Shown one piece after another: positions 7,875 to 14,733 of a DNA stretch of 18,582 nt. Within the stretch, counting starts at the first letter, position 1; each line of letters opens with the position of its first letter. The DNA is from Porphyromonadaceae bacterium (GTDB taxonomy: Bacteria; Bacteroidota; Bacteroidia; Bacteroidales; Paludibacteraceae): positions 1-18,582 of the forward strand of contig CAJPNS010000028.1 of the NCBI GenBank assembly GCA_905372135.1. The letters are read 5' to 3'. The notes beneath the pieces were generated by a model. The model saw only the letters and a list, made by a program, of their open reading frames with translations, made no database searches and was not told the DNA's origin. Made by a program: the position numbers and the translations under genes.

Positions 7875-8906
7875 ATGAAAAACTTATTTTTGACAGTTGC
7901 CGCAGCAATCGTATTTGCTTCCGCAACAATCTTTGTCGCCTGTAAAGGCAAGACTCCTAATAAACCCAAAGAATATGTCTATGACATATATGCTGCCGGA
8001 TACGACAACAACGGTAAGAGAGCCATATTCTGGCAAAACGGCAAACCGACAGCACTAACGGACGGTAATAGAGAGGCTACAGCTATCTCTGTATATGTAG
8101 CCGGCAACGATGTATATGTAGTAGGTTACGAAAAAGACGAAAAAGAACATTTCGTACCTATGTTGTGGAAAAACGGCAAACCGACCGTACTTACCACCAA
8201 AGGCGGCTCGGAGAACGCCGCAGCTCGTTCCGTATATGTAGTAGGAAATGACGTATATATCGCAGGTTGGGACGATAAAAGTGCCATACTCTGGAAAAAC
8301 GGAGAGCCGACCGCACTGACGGACGACAAAAATAACACTGCCGTAGCAAATTCGGTATTCGTCGACGGTGCCGATGTGTATGTGGCAGGATATGTCGTAG
8401 GTTCTGATAACAACGAAGCAACATTGTGGAAGAATGGCAAGCCGACCTTACTTAGCGGCAACTCGCCCGAAGCAAACGCAAAAGCCGTATACGTAGCGGG
8501 CTCTGAAGTGTATGTTGCAGGTTTTCAAAAGAATGGAGAAAAAACAGTGCCACAACTGTGGAAAAACGGTAAGGCGGTAACCCTCAAAGCGAGTCAATAC
8601 GATACATTCGTACAGTCGTTGTTCGTTGCGGGCTCAGACGTATATATGGTAGGATACGAAGATGTAAACGGCAAACCGAAAGCCATACTGTGGAAAAACA
8701 GCGAACAAACCTCGCTTACAGATGGTAGTAGCGATATGGCGATAGCATTCGACGTGAAAGTGGAAGGAGAAGACGTATATGCAGCAGGCTTCGACGGCAG
8801 CAAAGCCATACTGTGGAAAAACGGCAAACCGACGGAATACTCGGACGGCGAAAAGAACGCCTGCGTAAACTCGGTATTCATCGTCAAACGAGAAGTAACG
8901 AAATAA
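7875..8906 (+). CDS. Lipoprotein, predicted seven-bladed beta-propeller with WKNGKPT repeats
   Basis: 343 residues. Residues 1-22 are a lipoprotein signal peptide and FVAC puts the lipidated cysteine at Cys23, so the protein is anchored in the inner or outer membrane. KGKTPNKPK after the Cys may serve as a linker. The rest is seven repeats of about 38-47 residues with the pattern SVYVAGNDVYVAGY...AILWKNGKPTALT: paired beta-strands, then a WKNGKP turn. A final partial strand (SVFIVKREVTK) matches the start of a repeat, the strand-swap closure expected of a propeller. Function is unknown; binding of a ligand or partner at the cell surface is the usual role of such folds. It stands alone, with terminators on both sides of the convergent junction to its right. 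Length is consistent with a complete gene. ATG at 7875 is the only start giving the signal peptide. Confidence 0.85.
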   Translation: MKNLFLTVAAAIVFASATIFVACKGKTPNKPKEYVYDIYAAGYDNNGKRAIFWQNGKPTALTDGNREATAISVYVAGNDVYVVGYEKDEKEHFVPMLWKNGKPTVLTTKGGSENAAARSVYVVGNDVYIAGWDDKSAILWKNGEPTALTDDKNNTAVANSVFVDGADVYVAGYVVGSDNNEATLWKNGKPTLLSGNSPEANAKAVYVAGSEVYVAGFQKNGEKTVPQLWKNGKAVTLKASQYDTFVQSLFVAGSDVYMVGYEDVNGKPKAILWKNSEQTSLTDGSSDMAIAFDVKVEGEDVYAAGFDGSKAILWKNGKPTEYSDGEKNACVNSVFIVKREVTK

Positions 8907-8987
8907 TATATGATCGAATGCCATTCGATAAAATAATTACTTTGGTCATAGTTTAATTCTATTTTATAAAAAACAAAATCAAACAAA

Positions 8988-9034
8988 CAGACAGGGTAGA
9001 ACTTTTACAAAGAAGTCTGCCCTGTCGTTTTTTT
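8988..9034 (+). terminator. Rho-independent terminator of the propeller lipoprotein gene
   Basis: gacaggg (8990-8996) pairs with ccctgtc (9020-9026), continued by an imperfect taga.actt / aagtctg arm, followed by gttttttt. It is a good intrinsic terminator about 80 bases after the stop codon. Confidence 0.88.
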
Positions 9035-9091
9035 GTGGATTGGTGGTTTAATTATGTAAGGACTTTTACTGTTTAAGTGAGGTGGCGACAC

Positions 9092-9123
9092 GAAAAAGGG
9101 GACAAACACAATGTTCGCCCCTT
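9092..9123 (-). terminator. Rho-independent terminator of the first LRR gene
   Basis: On the - strand, ggggcgaaca and tgtttgtcccc form an imperfect stem, followed by TTTTT (the aaaaa at 9093-9097 on +). It lies about 35 bases after the stop at 9157. Together with the terminator at 8988-9034 it separates two convergent genes. Confidence 0.78.
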
Positions 9124-9156
9124 CATTTTTACTTCTTAGTTTTTCATTCAGACGCG

Positions 9157-11436
9157 TCAGCGTTTTACCATCTTAGCTACCGTGCCATTAGCTTTCACCG
9201 TGTAGACGCCTGCTGGCAGGTGAGATACGTCGATACGGTCGGTATCGGCAGCGTGGGCTACTTCCACTCCGTATATATTATATATCCGTATGATACGAGC
9301 AGTAGCCGAGAGGTAGAGCACGTCGCTTACGGGATTAGGGTAGAAGGTGAACTGTGGCTCGGCTGTGGCTATATCGGTGCTGACACCTGAGCAATCGTAG
9401 TTGCCCGTAGTAGCAGGTATGTCGGTATCGTCGTAGTATCGTACCTTCCAGTTTTTGTCGGCGGCATTCTTCTTGGTGGTAGCGATGACAGTAGCATAGT
9501 CTGCAGACGAAGAGTTTAGTATGGGGATTATAATTCCCTCCGCTGTATTTGTCCTATCGGGCAAGGCACAATATATGGAGTCGATAGCAGAGGTAGTGAA
9601 GTTGTTGCCATAGCAATATAGATTCTCGAGCTGCGTATTCTTCGATATGTCGAGAGACGTGAGACGATTGGAATCACAGCTCAATTTCATCAACTGCGTG
9701 TTGTTCGTTACATCAAGAGATGTGAGTCTATTTCCAAAACAATGTAAAGTTGCTAACTGCTTATTCTTCGATACGTCGAGGGAAGTGAGCTGATTGGAGA
9801 AACACTTTAACTCTGTCAGTTGCGTACAAACTTTTACGTCGAGAGCAGAAAGCTTATTTGACGAACACCACAATGTAGTCAGGGATGTATTCTGCCTTAC
9901 ATCGAGGGCACTTAGCTTATTGTTGAAACAATCTAACCCCGTCAAGGCTGTGTTTTTCGTTACATCGAGAGAAGCGAGCTGATTGGAAGAACAACTCAGC
10001 TCCGTCAAGGCAGTATTCTTCGTTACATCAAGAGCAGTAAGTTGATTAAAGAAGCAATATAAGTTCGTCAGCTGTGTATTCTGTGTTACATCGAGACCGC
10101 TGAGTCGATTTTCGGAACAATCTAAATACTCCAACAGCACATTCTGCGATACGTCGAGGGTACGTATAGAATCCTTATTGCAGTATAACTCGGTAAGCCC
10201 TATATTGTGGCTGGGGTCGAGAGCAGTGATGTTCGCTCCGTTTTCTTTGCAAGAAAATCCAGTTATGTCTCCGTAAGCGGTTACAGTGTCGTTGGAGGCT
10301 CTGTATGTGATTTTAGGACTTAGCCAGTCGGTACCTACTGTAAATGTGGTATCGTGGCTTCCACTCTTTATCTTTACGTGTGTGTTTGGAGCAGTTGCCT
10401 TGAAGTCGAGTTTTATAAGCTCTCCTCTCTTGACGGTGAGTTTTATATAGCTACTCATATTTACATTATTGCCTCCTCCACTGCTGCTACACACATAGCT
10501 ACCTGTAGTGGCAGGTATGTCGGTACTTGTCGTCTGATACTGTACTTTCCAATTCTTGGCGATGGCGTTCTGCTTGTTTGTGGCTAAAACTATAGCTTTA
10601 TTCGGGTCTGAATCGCTCACCAAAGGGCATATCGTTGCCTTATCGGCAGGCAACCTATCGGGTAACGAGCAGAAAATAGTATCAAGCGATGCCGTAGAGA
10701 AAGCATTGCCATAGCAATGTAGCTTTTCGAGCTGTGTGTTACGTCTTATATCGAGCGAAGTGAGCTGATTGTCGCGGCAGATCAACTCTTTCAACATAGT
10801 ATTGTTCGTTACATCGAGTAAGGTAAAGCGGTTCGAATGGCAGTTTAGCTCTACGAGTTGCGTATTTTTAGTTACATCAAGTGTGCTTAGATTGGCGAGG
10901 AAACATCTCAACTTCGTCAACTTCGTATTCTTCGTTACATCGAGCGTACTTAGTTTATTTGAACTACAAAACAACTTCGCCAGCTCCGTATTTTTCGTTA
11001 CATCGAGCGAAGTGAGCCGATTGAAGTAGCAATCGAGCAATATCAGCGATGTATTCTTCGTTACATCGAGGCTACGTATTGAGTCGCTCGAACAGTTCAA
11101 CTCTAAAAGCCCTGTATTATGGCTGGGGTCGAGAGCAGTGATGTTCGCTTTGTTGTAGCCGCAATGGAATATTGTTACGTCGCCGTAGACGGTCATAATG
11201 GTATCGGTAGCGGTATAGTTGAAGGTTCCCTGAGCCTTATTTACCGTAACAATCTGCTCGTTGGAACCGCTTTTGATTTTTACCGGCGTGCCATCGGCGG
11301 CTGCATTAAGGCGGAGTTTTATTTTTGCTCCGTTTTTAACGGTAAGGGTGATATAGCGGCTCATATTCTGTGCCTGAGCCGTAGTGAAGGCAAGAAGCCC
11401 TATCGCAAGGGCAAAATTGAATATTATTTTTTTCAT
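9157..11436 (-). CDS. T9SS-secreted leucine-rich-repeat protein, two cassettes (paralogue A)
   Basis: 759 residues, exported and probably anchored on the outer surface. A signal peptide (1-22, AQA before Gln23) is followed by two cassettes, residues 24-324 and 325-683. Each cassette has a beta-rich module starting NMS(S/R)YI(T/K)LTVK. A 23-residue N-cap repeat comes next (ANITALDPSHN), then 21-residue LRRs of the form LTELxCSSNQLTSLDVTKNT (7 in the first, 10 in the second). The closing segment runs from (I/S)I(Y/F)C(A/S)LPDR to NWKV and ATTG(S/N)YxC. Residues 696-759 are a type A T9SS sorting domain (FYPNPVSDVLYLSATARI ... AGVYTVKANGTVAKMVKR), normally cleaved on export with attachment of the protein to A-LPS or a similar glycolipid. 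The repeats are the 21-residue kind seen in Bacteroidetes surface proteins and Porphyromonas InlJ-like proteins. Adhesion is a plausible but unproven role. Own promoter and terminator. Confidence 0.9.
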   Translation of the reverse strand: MKKIIFNFALAIGLLAFTTAQAQNMSRYITLTVKNGAKIKLRLNAAADGTPVKIKSGSNEQIVTVNKAQGTFNYTATDTIMTVYGDVTIFHCGYNKANITALDPSHNTGLLELNCSSDSIRSLDVTKNTSLILLDCYFNRLTSLDVTKNTELAKLFCSSNKLSTLDVTKNTKLTKLRCFLANLSTLDVTKNTQLVELNCHSNRFTLLDVTNNTMLKELICRDNQLTSLDIRRNTQLEKLHCYGNAFSTASLDTIFCSLPDRLPADKATICPLVSDSDPNKAIVLATNKQNAIAKNWKVQYQTTSTDIPATTGSYVCSSSGGGNNVNMSSYIKLTVKRGELIKLDFKATAPNTHVKIKSGSHDTTFTVGTDWLSPKITYRASNDTVTAYGDITGFSCKENGANITALDPSHNIGLTELYCNKDSIRTLDVSQNVLLEYLDCSENRLSGLDVTQNTQLTNLYCFFNQLTALDVTKNTALTELSCSSNQLASLDVTKNTALTGLDCFNNKLSALDVRQNTSLTTLWCSSNKLSALDVKVCTQLTELKCFSNQLTSLDVSKNKQLATLHCFGNRLTSLDVTNNTQLMKLSCDSNRLTSLDISKNTQLENLYCYGNNFTTSAIDSIYCALPDRTNTAEGIIIPILNSSSADYATVIATTKKNAADKNWKVRYYDDTDIPATTGNYDCSGVSTDIATAEPQFTFYPNPVSDVLYLSATARIIRIYNIYGVEVAHAADTDRIDVSHLPAGVYTVKANGTVAKMVKR
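9160..9351 (-). other. T9SS C-terminal sorting domain, paralogue A
   Basis: Encodes residues 696-759. FYPNP, LYLSATARI, IRIYNIYG, HLPAGVYTVKA and the terminal KMVKR are the blocks of a type A (Por secretion) sorting domain. It is almost identical to the ends of the next two genes. Confidence 0.9.
9388..10464 (-). repeat. Paralogue A cassette 2 (10 LRRs)
   Basis: Residues 325-683. The LRRs start at residue 414 and run through 10 repeats; the 63-base DNA unit is visible as recurring cgttacatcgag...gctgattg. The N-terminal module matches cassette 2 of paralogue B, while the LRR run and closing segment match cassette 3 of B. Confidence 0.85.
10465..11367 (-). repeat. Paralogue A cassette 1 (7 LRRs)
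   Basis: Residues 24-324, LRRs from residue 110. It resembles the first cassettes of the other two paralogues along its whole length, including SGSNEQIV in B and SDPNKAIVLATNKQNA in the closing segment. Confidence 0.85.
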
Positions 11437-11464
11437 ACTATATTAAGTTATTATTATTAGAGCG

Positions 11465-11472
11465 CAAAGGTA
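11465..11472 (-). promoter_or_regulatory. Bacteroidetes -7 promoter element of paralogue A
   Basis: On the - strand TACCTTTG (TAnnTTTG), 28 bases before the ATG at 11436. The following GCGCTC and the TAGTATGAAA at the start are shared with paralogue B, so the whole leader is homologous. Confidence 0.75.
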
Positions 11473-11509
11473 ACATTTAATTACGATATGCAGTGCGGAG
11501 CACAAAATC

Positions 11510-11537
11510 AATTAGGAATTACGAATTACGAATTACG
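11510..11537. repeat. 7-bp tandem repeat aattacg
   Basis: aattagg followed by three identical aattacg units. A further isolated aattacg is at 11557-11563. It lies upstream of the paralogue A promoter and is the reverse complement of the array at 11637-11664. Confidence 0.85.
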
Positions 11538-11562
11538 CGACCTGCAGTGCGAAGCAAATTAC

Positions 11563-11586
11563 GTTTAAGCGTTGAATTGTTGAAGC
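11563..11586. repeat. 8-bp period repeat in the A-B gap
   Basis: Octamers gtttaagc / gttgaatt / gttgaagc, of the same type as those after serS (7681-7720). Just upstream, tgcagtgcg(g/a)agca occurs twice (11489-11502 and 11543-11555) flanking the aattacg array. Confidence 0.5.
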
Positions 11587-11602
11587 GGCGTAGGGTGGAA
11601 AT

Positions 11603-11632
11603 AAAAAAGGGACGAACCTTGTGTTCGCCCCT
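11603..11632 (-). terminator. Rho-independent terminator of paralogue B
   Basis: On the - strand aggggcgaac and gttcgtccct form a 10-bp stem with one mismatch and a 5-base loop, followed by TTTTTTA. It lies about 40 bases after the stop at 11670. Confidence 0.82.
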
Positions 11633-11636
11633 ACAT

Positions 11637-11664
11637 CGTAATTTATAATTTGTAATTCGTAATT
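11637..11664. repeat. 7-bp tandem repeat cgtaatt
   Basis: cgtaatt / tataatt / tgtaatt / cgtaatt, the inverse orientation of the array at 11510-11537. The two arrays flank the paralogue B terminator hairpin as inverted repeats about 100 bases apart. Confidence 0.8.
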
Positions 11665-11669
11665 AGGTT

Positions 11670-14558
11670 TTACCTTTTTACCATCTTCGCTACCGTGCCG
11701 TCGGCTTTCACCGTGTAGACACCTGCGGGCAGGTGCGAGACTTCTACCTTGTCGGTATCGGTGGCGTTAGCTACTTCTACTCCGTATATATTATATATCC
11801 GCACGATGCGAGCGGTAGCCGAGAGGTATAGAACGTCGCTTACGGGGTTCGGGTAGAAGGTGAGATTCTGCTCGGCAGCAACTTCGGCTATGTCGGTATG
11901 TGGTGTACCGCACTCGTAGGTACCTGTAGTAGCGGGTATGTCGGCATCGTTTTTATAGTACTGTACCTTCCAGTTTTTGTCGGTAGCGTTTGCCTTGTTT
12001 GTGGCAAGGACGGTAGCTATATTTGACGAAGAAGAGTCGTATATCGGCCGTATCACTCCATTATCCTTGCCTATCCTATCGGGCAGAGCACAATAGATAT
12101 CGTCGATAACAGTGGTATTAAATTGGTTGCCGTGGCAAGTTAATGTTTTCAACTTAGTATTTTTCGATATGTCGATATTACTTAGGTTATTAGACGAACA
12201 ATCTAACTCTGTCAGTTGCGTACAAGTACTTAGGTCGAGAGCAGAAAACTTATTTGACAAACACCACAATGTAGCCAGTGATGTATTTTGCCCTAAATCA
12301 ATGGAACTTAGGTGATTGCTGAAACAATCCAACTCTGTCAGAAGCGTATTCTTAGTTACGTCGAGTGAGGTGAGCCGATTGAAAGAACAGCTTAATTTTT
12401 TTAACTCCGTATTCTTAGTTACGTCGAGCGAAGTTAACCGATTGGACGAACAACTTAACTCAGCCAACTTCGTATTTTTCGTTACATCGAGAGTAGTAAG
12501 TTGATTTGAGAAACAACTTAACTTTGTCATCTGCGTATTATTCGACACATCGAGGCTACTGAGCCGACTGTTGGAACAATCCAACACTTTCAATAGCGTA
12601 TTCTGTGATACGTCGAGGATACGTATAGAATCCCTATTACAATACAACTCTGTAAGACCTACGTTATTGCTGGGGTCGAGAGCAGTGATATTCGCTCCGT
12701 TTTGGTCGCAATACAACTTTGTTATATCACCATAGATTTTAATTTCAGTGCTGTCTGCCCGATATCGGATGAATGTGCCTGATGAGTCGTTGCTGACCTT
12801 AAATGTAGTATCGCGACTGCCACTTGCTATATTTACCAGAGTGTTTGCAGAGTCTGCCTTCAAGACGAGACTGATGGCACTTCCGCGTTTAACATCAAGC
12901 GTTACATAGCTGTCCATATTTACAGTATTATGAGGTGTCCCACACACATAACTACCAGTAGTATTGATTTTTATATCATTAACTGCATTTACATATTTTT
13001 CCACTTTCCAGTTTTTAGAGGTAGCATTGCTTGCATTGGTAGCTTCAACAATACTCTGCTCGGCTACCGACGAAAATTTGTATAAGGGACATATCGATGA
13101 ACCATATAACGCAGTAGGTAGGGCACAGTAGATATCGTTTATATCGTCTGTGGTGAAGCTATTACCCCAGCACAATATCTGCCTCAAGCCCCAATTATTA
13201 TTGTTTATTTCGATAGATCTAAGTTTATTATTTTGGCACCATAACACAATCAACCTTTCATTATTGGTTATATCAATAGTTTTTAGTTGGTTTGATGAAC
13301 AATCTAACAACTCCAACCATATACTCTGTGAAACATCGATGCTTTTCAACTGATTTGACATACAATACAAAACCCTCAAATTCTGATTATTACTCGGACC
13401 TAAGGCTGTAATATTAGCTCCGTTTTCTCTGCAATCGAAGCCAGCTAAATCACCGTAGACGGTCATATCTGTGCCATGAGCAGTGTAGAGTGAAATATTA
13501 TCTTTCCAGAGAGTTCCGACCATAAATGTGGTATCGTGGCTGCCGCTCGTAATCTTTACGGGCGTATTTGGAGCTAATGCTCTGAAATTAAGTTTTATAG
13601 CCTCTCCACTCTTGACGGTAAGCTTTATATAGCTATTCATATTTACACTATTGCCGCTACCATTTGTACACACATATCTACCAGTAGTAGCTATGTTGGC
13701 ATTATTTTGGAAGTACTTTACATTCCAGTTTTTAGCGGTAGCGTTTTGCTTGTTTGTAGCTAAAACTATAGCTTTATTCGGGTCCGAATAGTTTAGTAAG
13801 GGGTATATTGTCGCAATATTGGCGGGAAACTTATCGGGCAACGAGCAGTAAATAGTATCGAGCGATGCAGTAGTGAAGGCATTGCCATAGCAATATAACG
13901 TATCGAGCTGTGTATTATGGCTTATATCGAGCGAAGTGAGCCGATTGCCGTGGCAGTTTATATTTATCAACAGAGTATTTTTCGTTACATCGAGTGAAGT
14001 AAAGCGGTTCGAATGGCAGTTTAGCTCTACGAGTCGAGTATTTTTAGTTATATCAAGTGAGCTTAGATTGTTGAGGAAACAATTCAATTTCCTCAACTTC
14101 GTATTTTTAGTTACATCGAGCGAACCTAATTGATTGGAGTTACAATCGAGCAATTCCAATGAAGTATTCTTTGTCACATCGAGGTTGCGTATGGAGTCGC
14201 TAGAACATATCAATTTCAAAAGACCTATATTATGGCTAGGGTCGAGGGCTGTAATGTTAGCTCCGTTGTATCCGCAATCGAATGTAATTACGTTGCCATA
14301 GATAGTCATAATGGTATCGGTAGTGGTATGATTAACGATTGTCTGAGCTTTATTTACTATGACTATCTGCTCGTTGGATCCGTTTTTGATTTTCACTAAT
14401 GTGCTGTCGGTATACGCCTTAAGTTGGAGTTTTATATTTACTCCGTTTTTAACGGTAAGGGTTATATAGCTGCTCATGTTTACTGTCTGTGCCATTGCAG
14501 TGGAGGCACTTACGATAAGCCCTACGATGAGGGCGAAAGTAAATATTACTCTTTTCAT
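11670..14558 (-). CDS. T9SS-secreted leucine-rich-repeat protein, three cassettes (paralogue B)
   Basis: 962 residues with the same plan as its neighbours. A signal peptide (1-23, SASTAMA before Gln24) is followed by three cassettes at residues 27-304, 305-545 and about 546-886, with 6, 4 and 9 LRRs of 21 residues. A type A T9SS sorting domain occupies 899-962. Every cassette opens with NM(S/N/D)SY(I/V)(T/K)L(T/D)VK and closes with an IYC(A/S)LP motif and a final ATTG or NTTG xYxC. Most repeats carry Cys at the third position of LxxLxC, which would stack inside the solenoid. Cassette 2 is the most diverged: its repeats read SIDVSQS, TIDITNN and SIEINNN, and one is 22 residues. Predicted surface protein; the function of this exact family is not known to me. 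Own promoter (14588-14595) and terminator, so not in an operon with its neighbours. Confidence 0.9.
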   Translation of the reverse strand: MKRVIFTFALIVGLIVSASTAMAQTVNMSSYITLTVKNGVNIKLQLKAYTDSTLVKIKNGSNEQIVIVNKAQTIVNHTTTDTIMTIYGNVITFDCGYNGANITALDPSHNIGLLKLICSSDSIRNLDVTKNTSLELLDCNSNQLGSLDVTKNTKLRKLNCFLNNLSSLDITKNTRLVELNCHSNRFTSLDVTKNTLLININCHGNRLTSLDISHNTQLDTLYCYGNAFTTASLDTIYCSLPDKFPANIATIYPLLNYSDPNKAIVLATNKQNATAKNWNVKYFQNNANIATTGRYVCTNGSGNSVNMNSYIKLTVKSGEAIKLNFRALAPNTPVKITSGSHDTTFMVGTLWKDNISLYTAHGTDMTVYGDLAGFDCRENGANITALGPSNNQNLRVLYCMSNQLKSIDVSQSIWLELLDCSSNQLKTIDITNNERLIVLWCQNNKLRSIEINNNNWGLRQILCWGNSFTTDDINDIYCALPTALYGSSICPLYKFSSVAEQSIVEATNASNATSKNWKVEKYVNAVNDIKINTTGSYVCGTPHNTVNMDSYVTLDVKRGSAISLVLKADSANTLVNIASGSRDTTFKVSNDSSGTFIRYRADSTEIKIYGDITKLYCDQNGANITALDPSNNVGLTELYCNRDSIRILDVSQNTLLKVLDCSNSRLSSLDVSNNTQMTKLSCFSNQLTTLDVTKNTKLAELSCSSNRLTSLDVTKNTELKKLSCSFNRLTSLDVTKNTLLTELDCFSNHLSSIDLGQNTSLATLWCLSNKFSALDLSTCTQLTELDCSSNNLSNIDISKNTKLKTLTCHGNQFNTTVIDDIYCALPDRIGKDNGVIRPIYDSSSSNIATVLATNKANATDKNWKVQYYKNDADIPATTGTYECGTPHTDIAEVAAEQNLTFYPNPVSDVLYLSATARIVRIYNIYGVEVANATDTDKVEVSHLPAGVYTVKADGTVAKMVKR
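11673..11864 (-). other. T9SS C-terminal sorting domain, paralogue B
   Basis: Encodes residues 899-962: LTFYPNPVSDVLYLSATARI at the start and HLPAGVYTVKADGTVAKMVK at the end. It differs from the neighbours by only a few residues. Confidence 0.9.
11901..12923 (-). repeat. Paralogue B cassette 3 (9 LRRs)
   Basis: Residues 546-886, LRRs from residue 635. The N-module (KADSANTLVNIASGSRDTTF) is closest to cassette 2 of paralogue C (KADSVNTQVKIVDGNRDTTF), while the LRR run is closest to cassette 2 of A. Confidence 0.85.
12924..13646 (-). repeat. Paralogue B cassette 2 (4 diverged LRRs)
   Basis: Residues 305-545. The N-module matches A cassette 2 (APNTxVKIxSGSHDTTFxVGT). The LRRs are degenerate and rich in Asn and Trp; the third has 22 residues instead of 21. 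Confidence 0.85.
13647..14480 (-). repeat. Paralogue B cassette 1 (6 LRRs)
   Basis: Residues 27-304. It is very like cassette 1 of A and C and includes the 53-base stretch (14131-14183) that is identical in C. Confidence 0.85.
14131..14183. repeat. 53-bp repeat identical to 18186-18238
   Basis: Begins tgattggagttacaatcgag and ends tttgtcacatcgag; every base matches the copy in paralogue C. One mismatch (14184) then separates it from 15 more identical bases. It encodes the SLELLDCNSNQL region of the second LRR. Confidence 0.95.
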
Positions 14559-14587
14559 ACTATTATAATTTTAATTATTTTCGAGCG

Positions 14588-14595
14588 CAAAGATA
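14588..14595 (-). promoter_or_regulatory. Bacteroidetes -7 promoter element of paralogue B
   Basis: On the - strand TATCTTTG (TAnnTTTG), 29 bases before the ATG at 14558, followed by GCGCTC as in paralogue A. Confidence 0.75.
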
Positions 14596-14644
14596 ATAAA
14601 AAATTAAGGTTTACAGAACAAATAGAATTCTCAATTTAGTGAGC

Positions 14645-14682
14645 AAAAAAAGTATGGGCGAATAATAATCCTTCGCCCATAC
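14645..14682 (-). terminator. Rho-independent terminator of paralogue C
   Basis: gtatgggcgaa (14652-14662) and ttcgcccatac (14672-14682) form a perfect 11-bp stem with a 9-base loop. Read on the - strand it is followed by TTTTTTT. It lies about 50 bases after the stop at 14732. Confidence 0.92.
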
Positions 14683-14698
14683 AATCTAAAGCCTATCT

Positions 14699-14733
14699 TC
14701 TAATGTCTAAATTCTAACATCTAACACCTAATT
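14699..14733. repeat. 7-bp tandem repeat tctaaca
   Basis: tctaatg / tctaaat / tctaaca / tctaaca / cctaatt, five units of exactly 7 bases, running into the stop codon of paralogue C. It has the same period as the arrays in the A-B gap but another sequence. Confidence 0.8.

Noticed and set aside
10769..11029. Repetitive + strand open frames inside the LRR genes (also at 9794-9982, 12112-12504, 13936-14133, 17988-18188)
   Set aside because: They are the antisense reading of the 63-bp LRR repeat, which keeps a stop-free opposite frame; no start signals support them.
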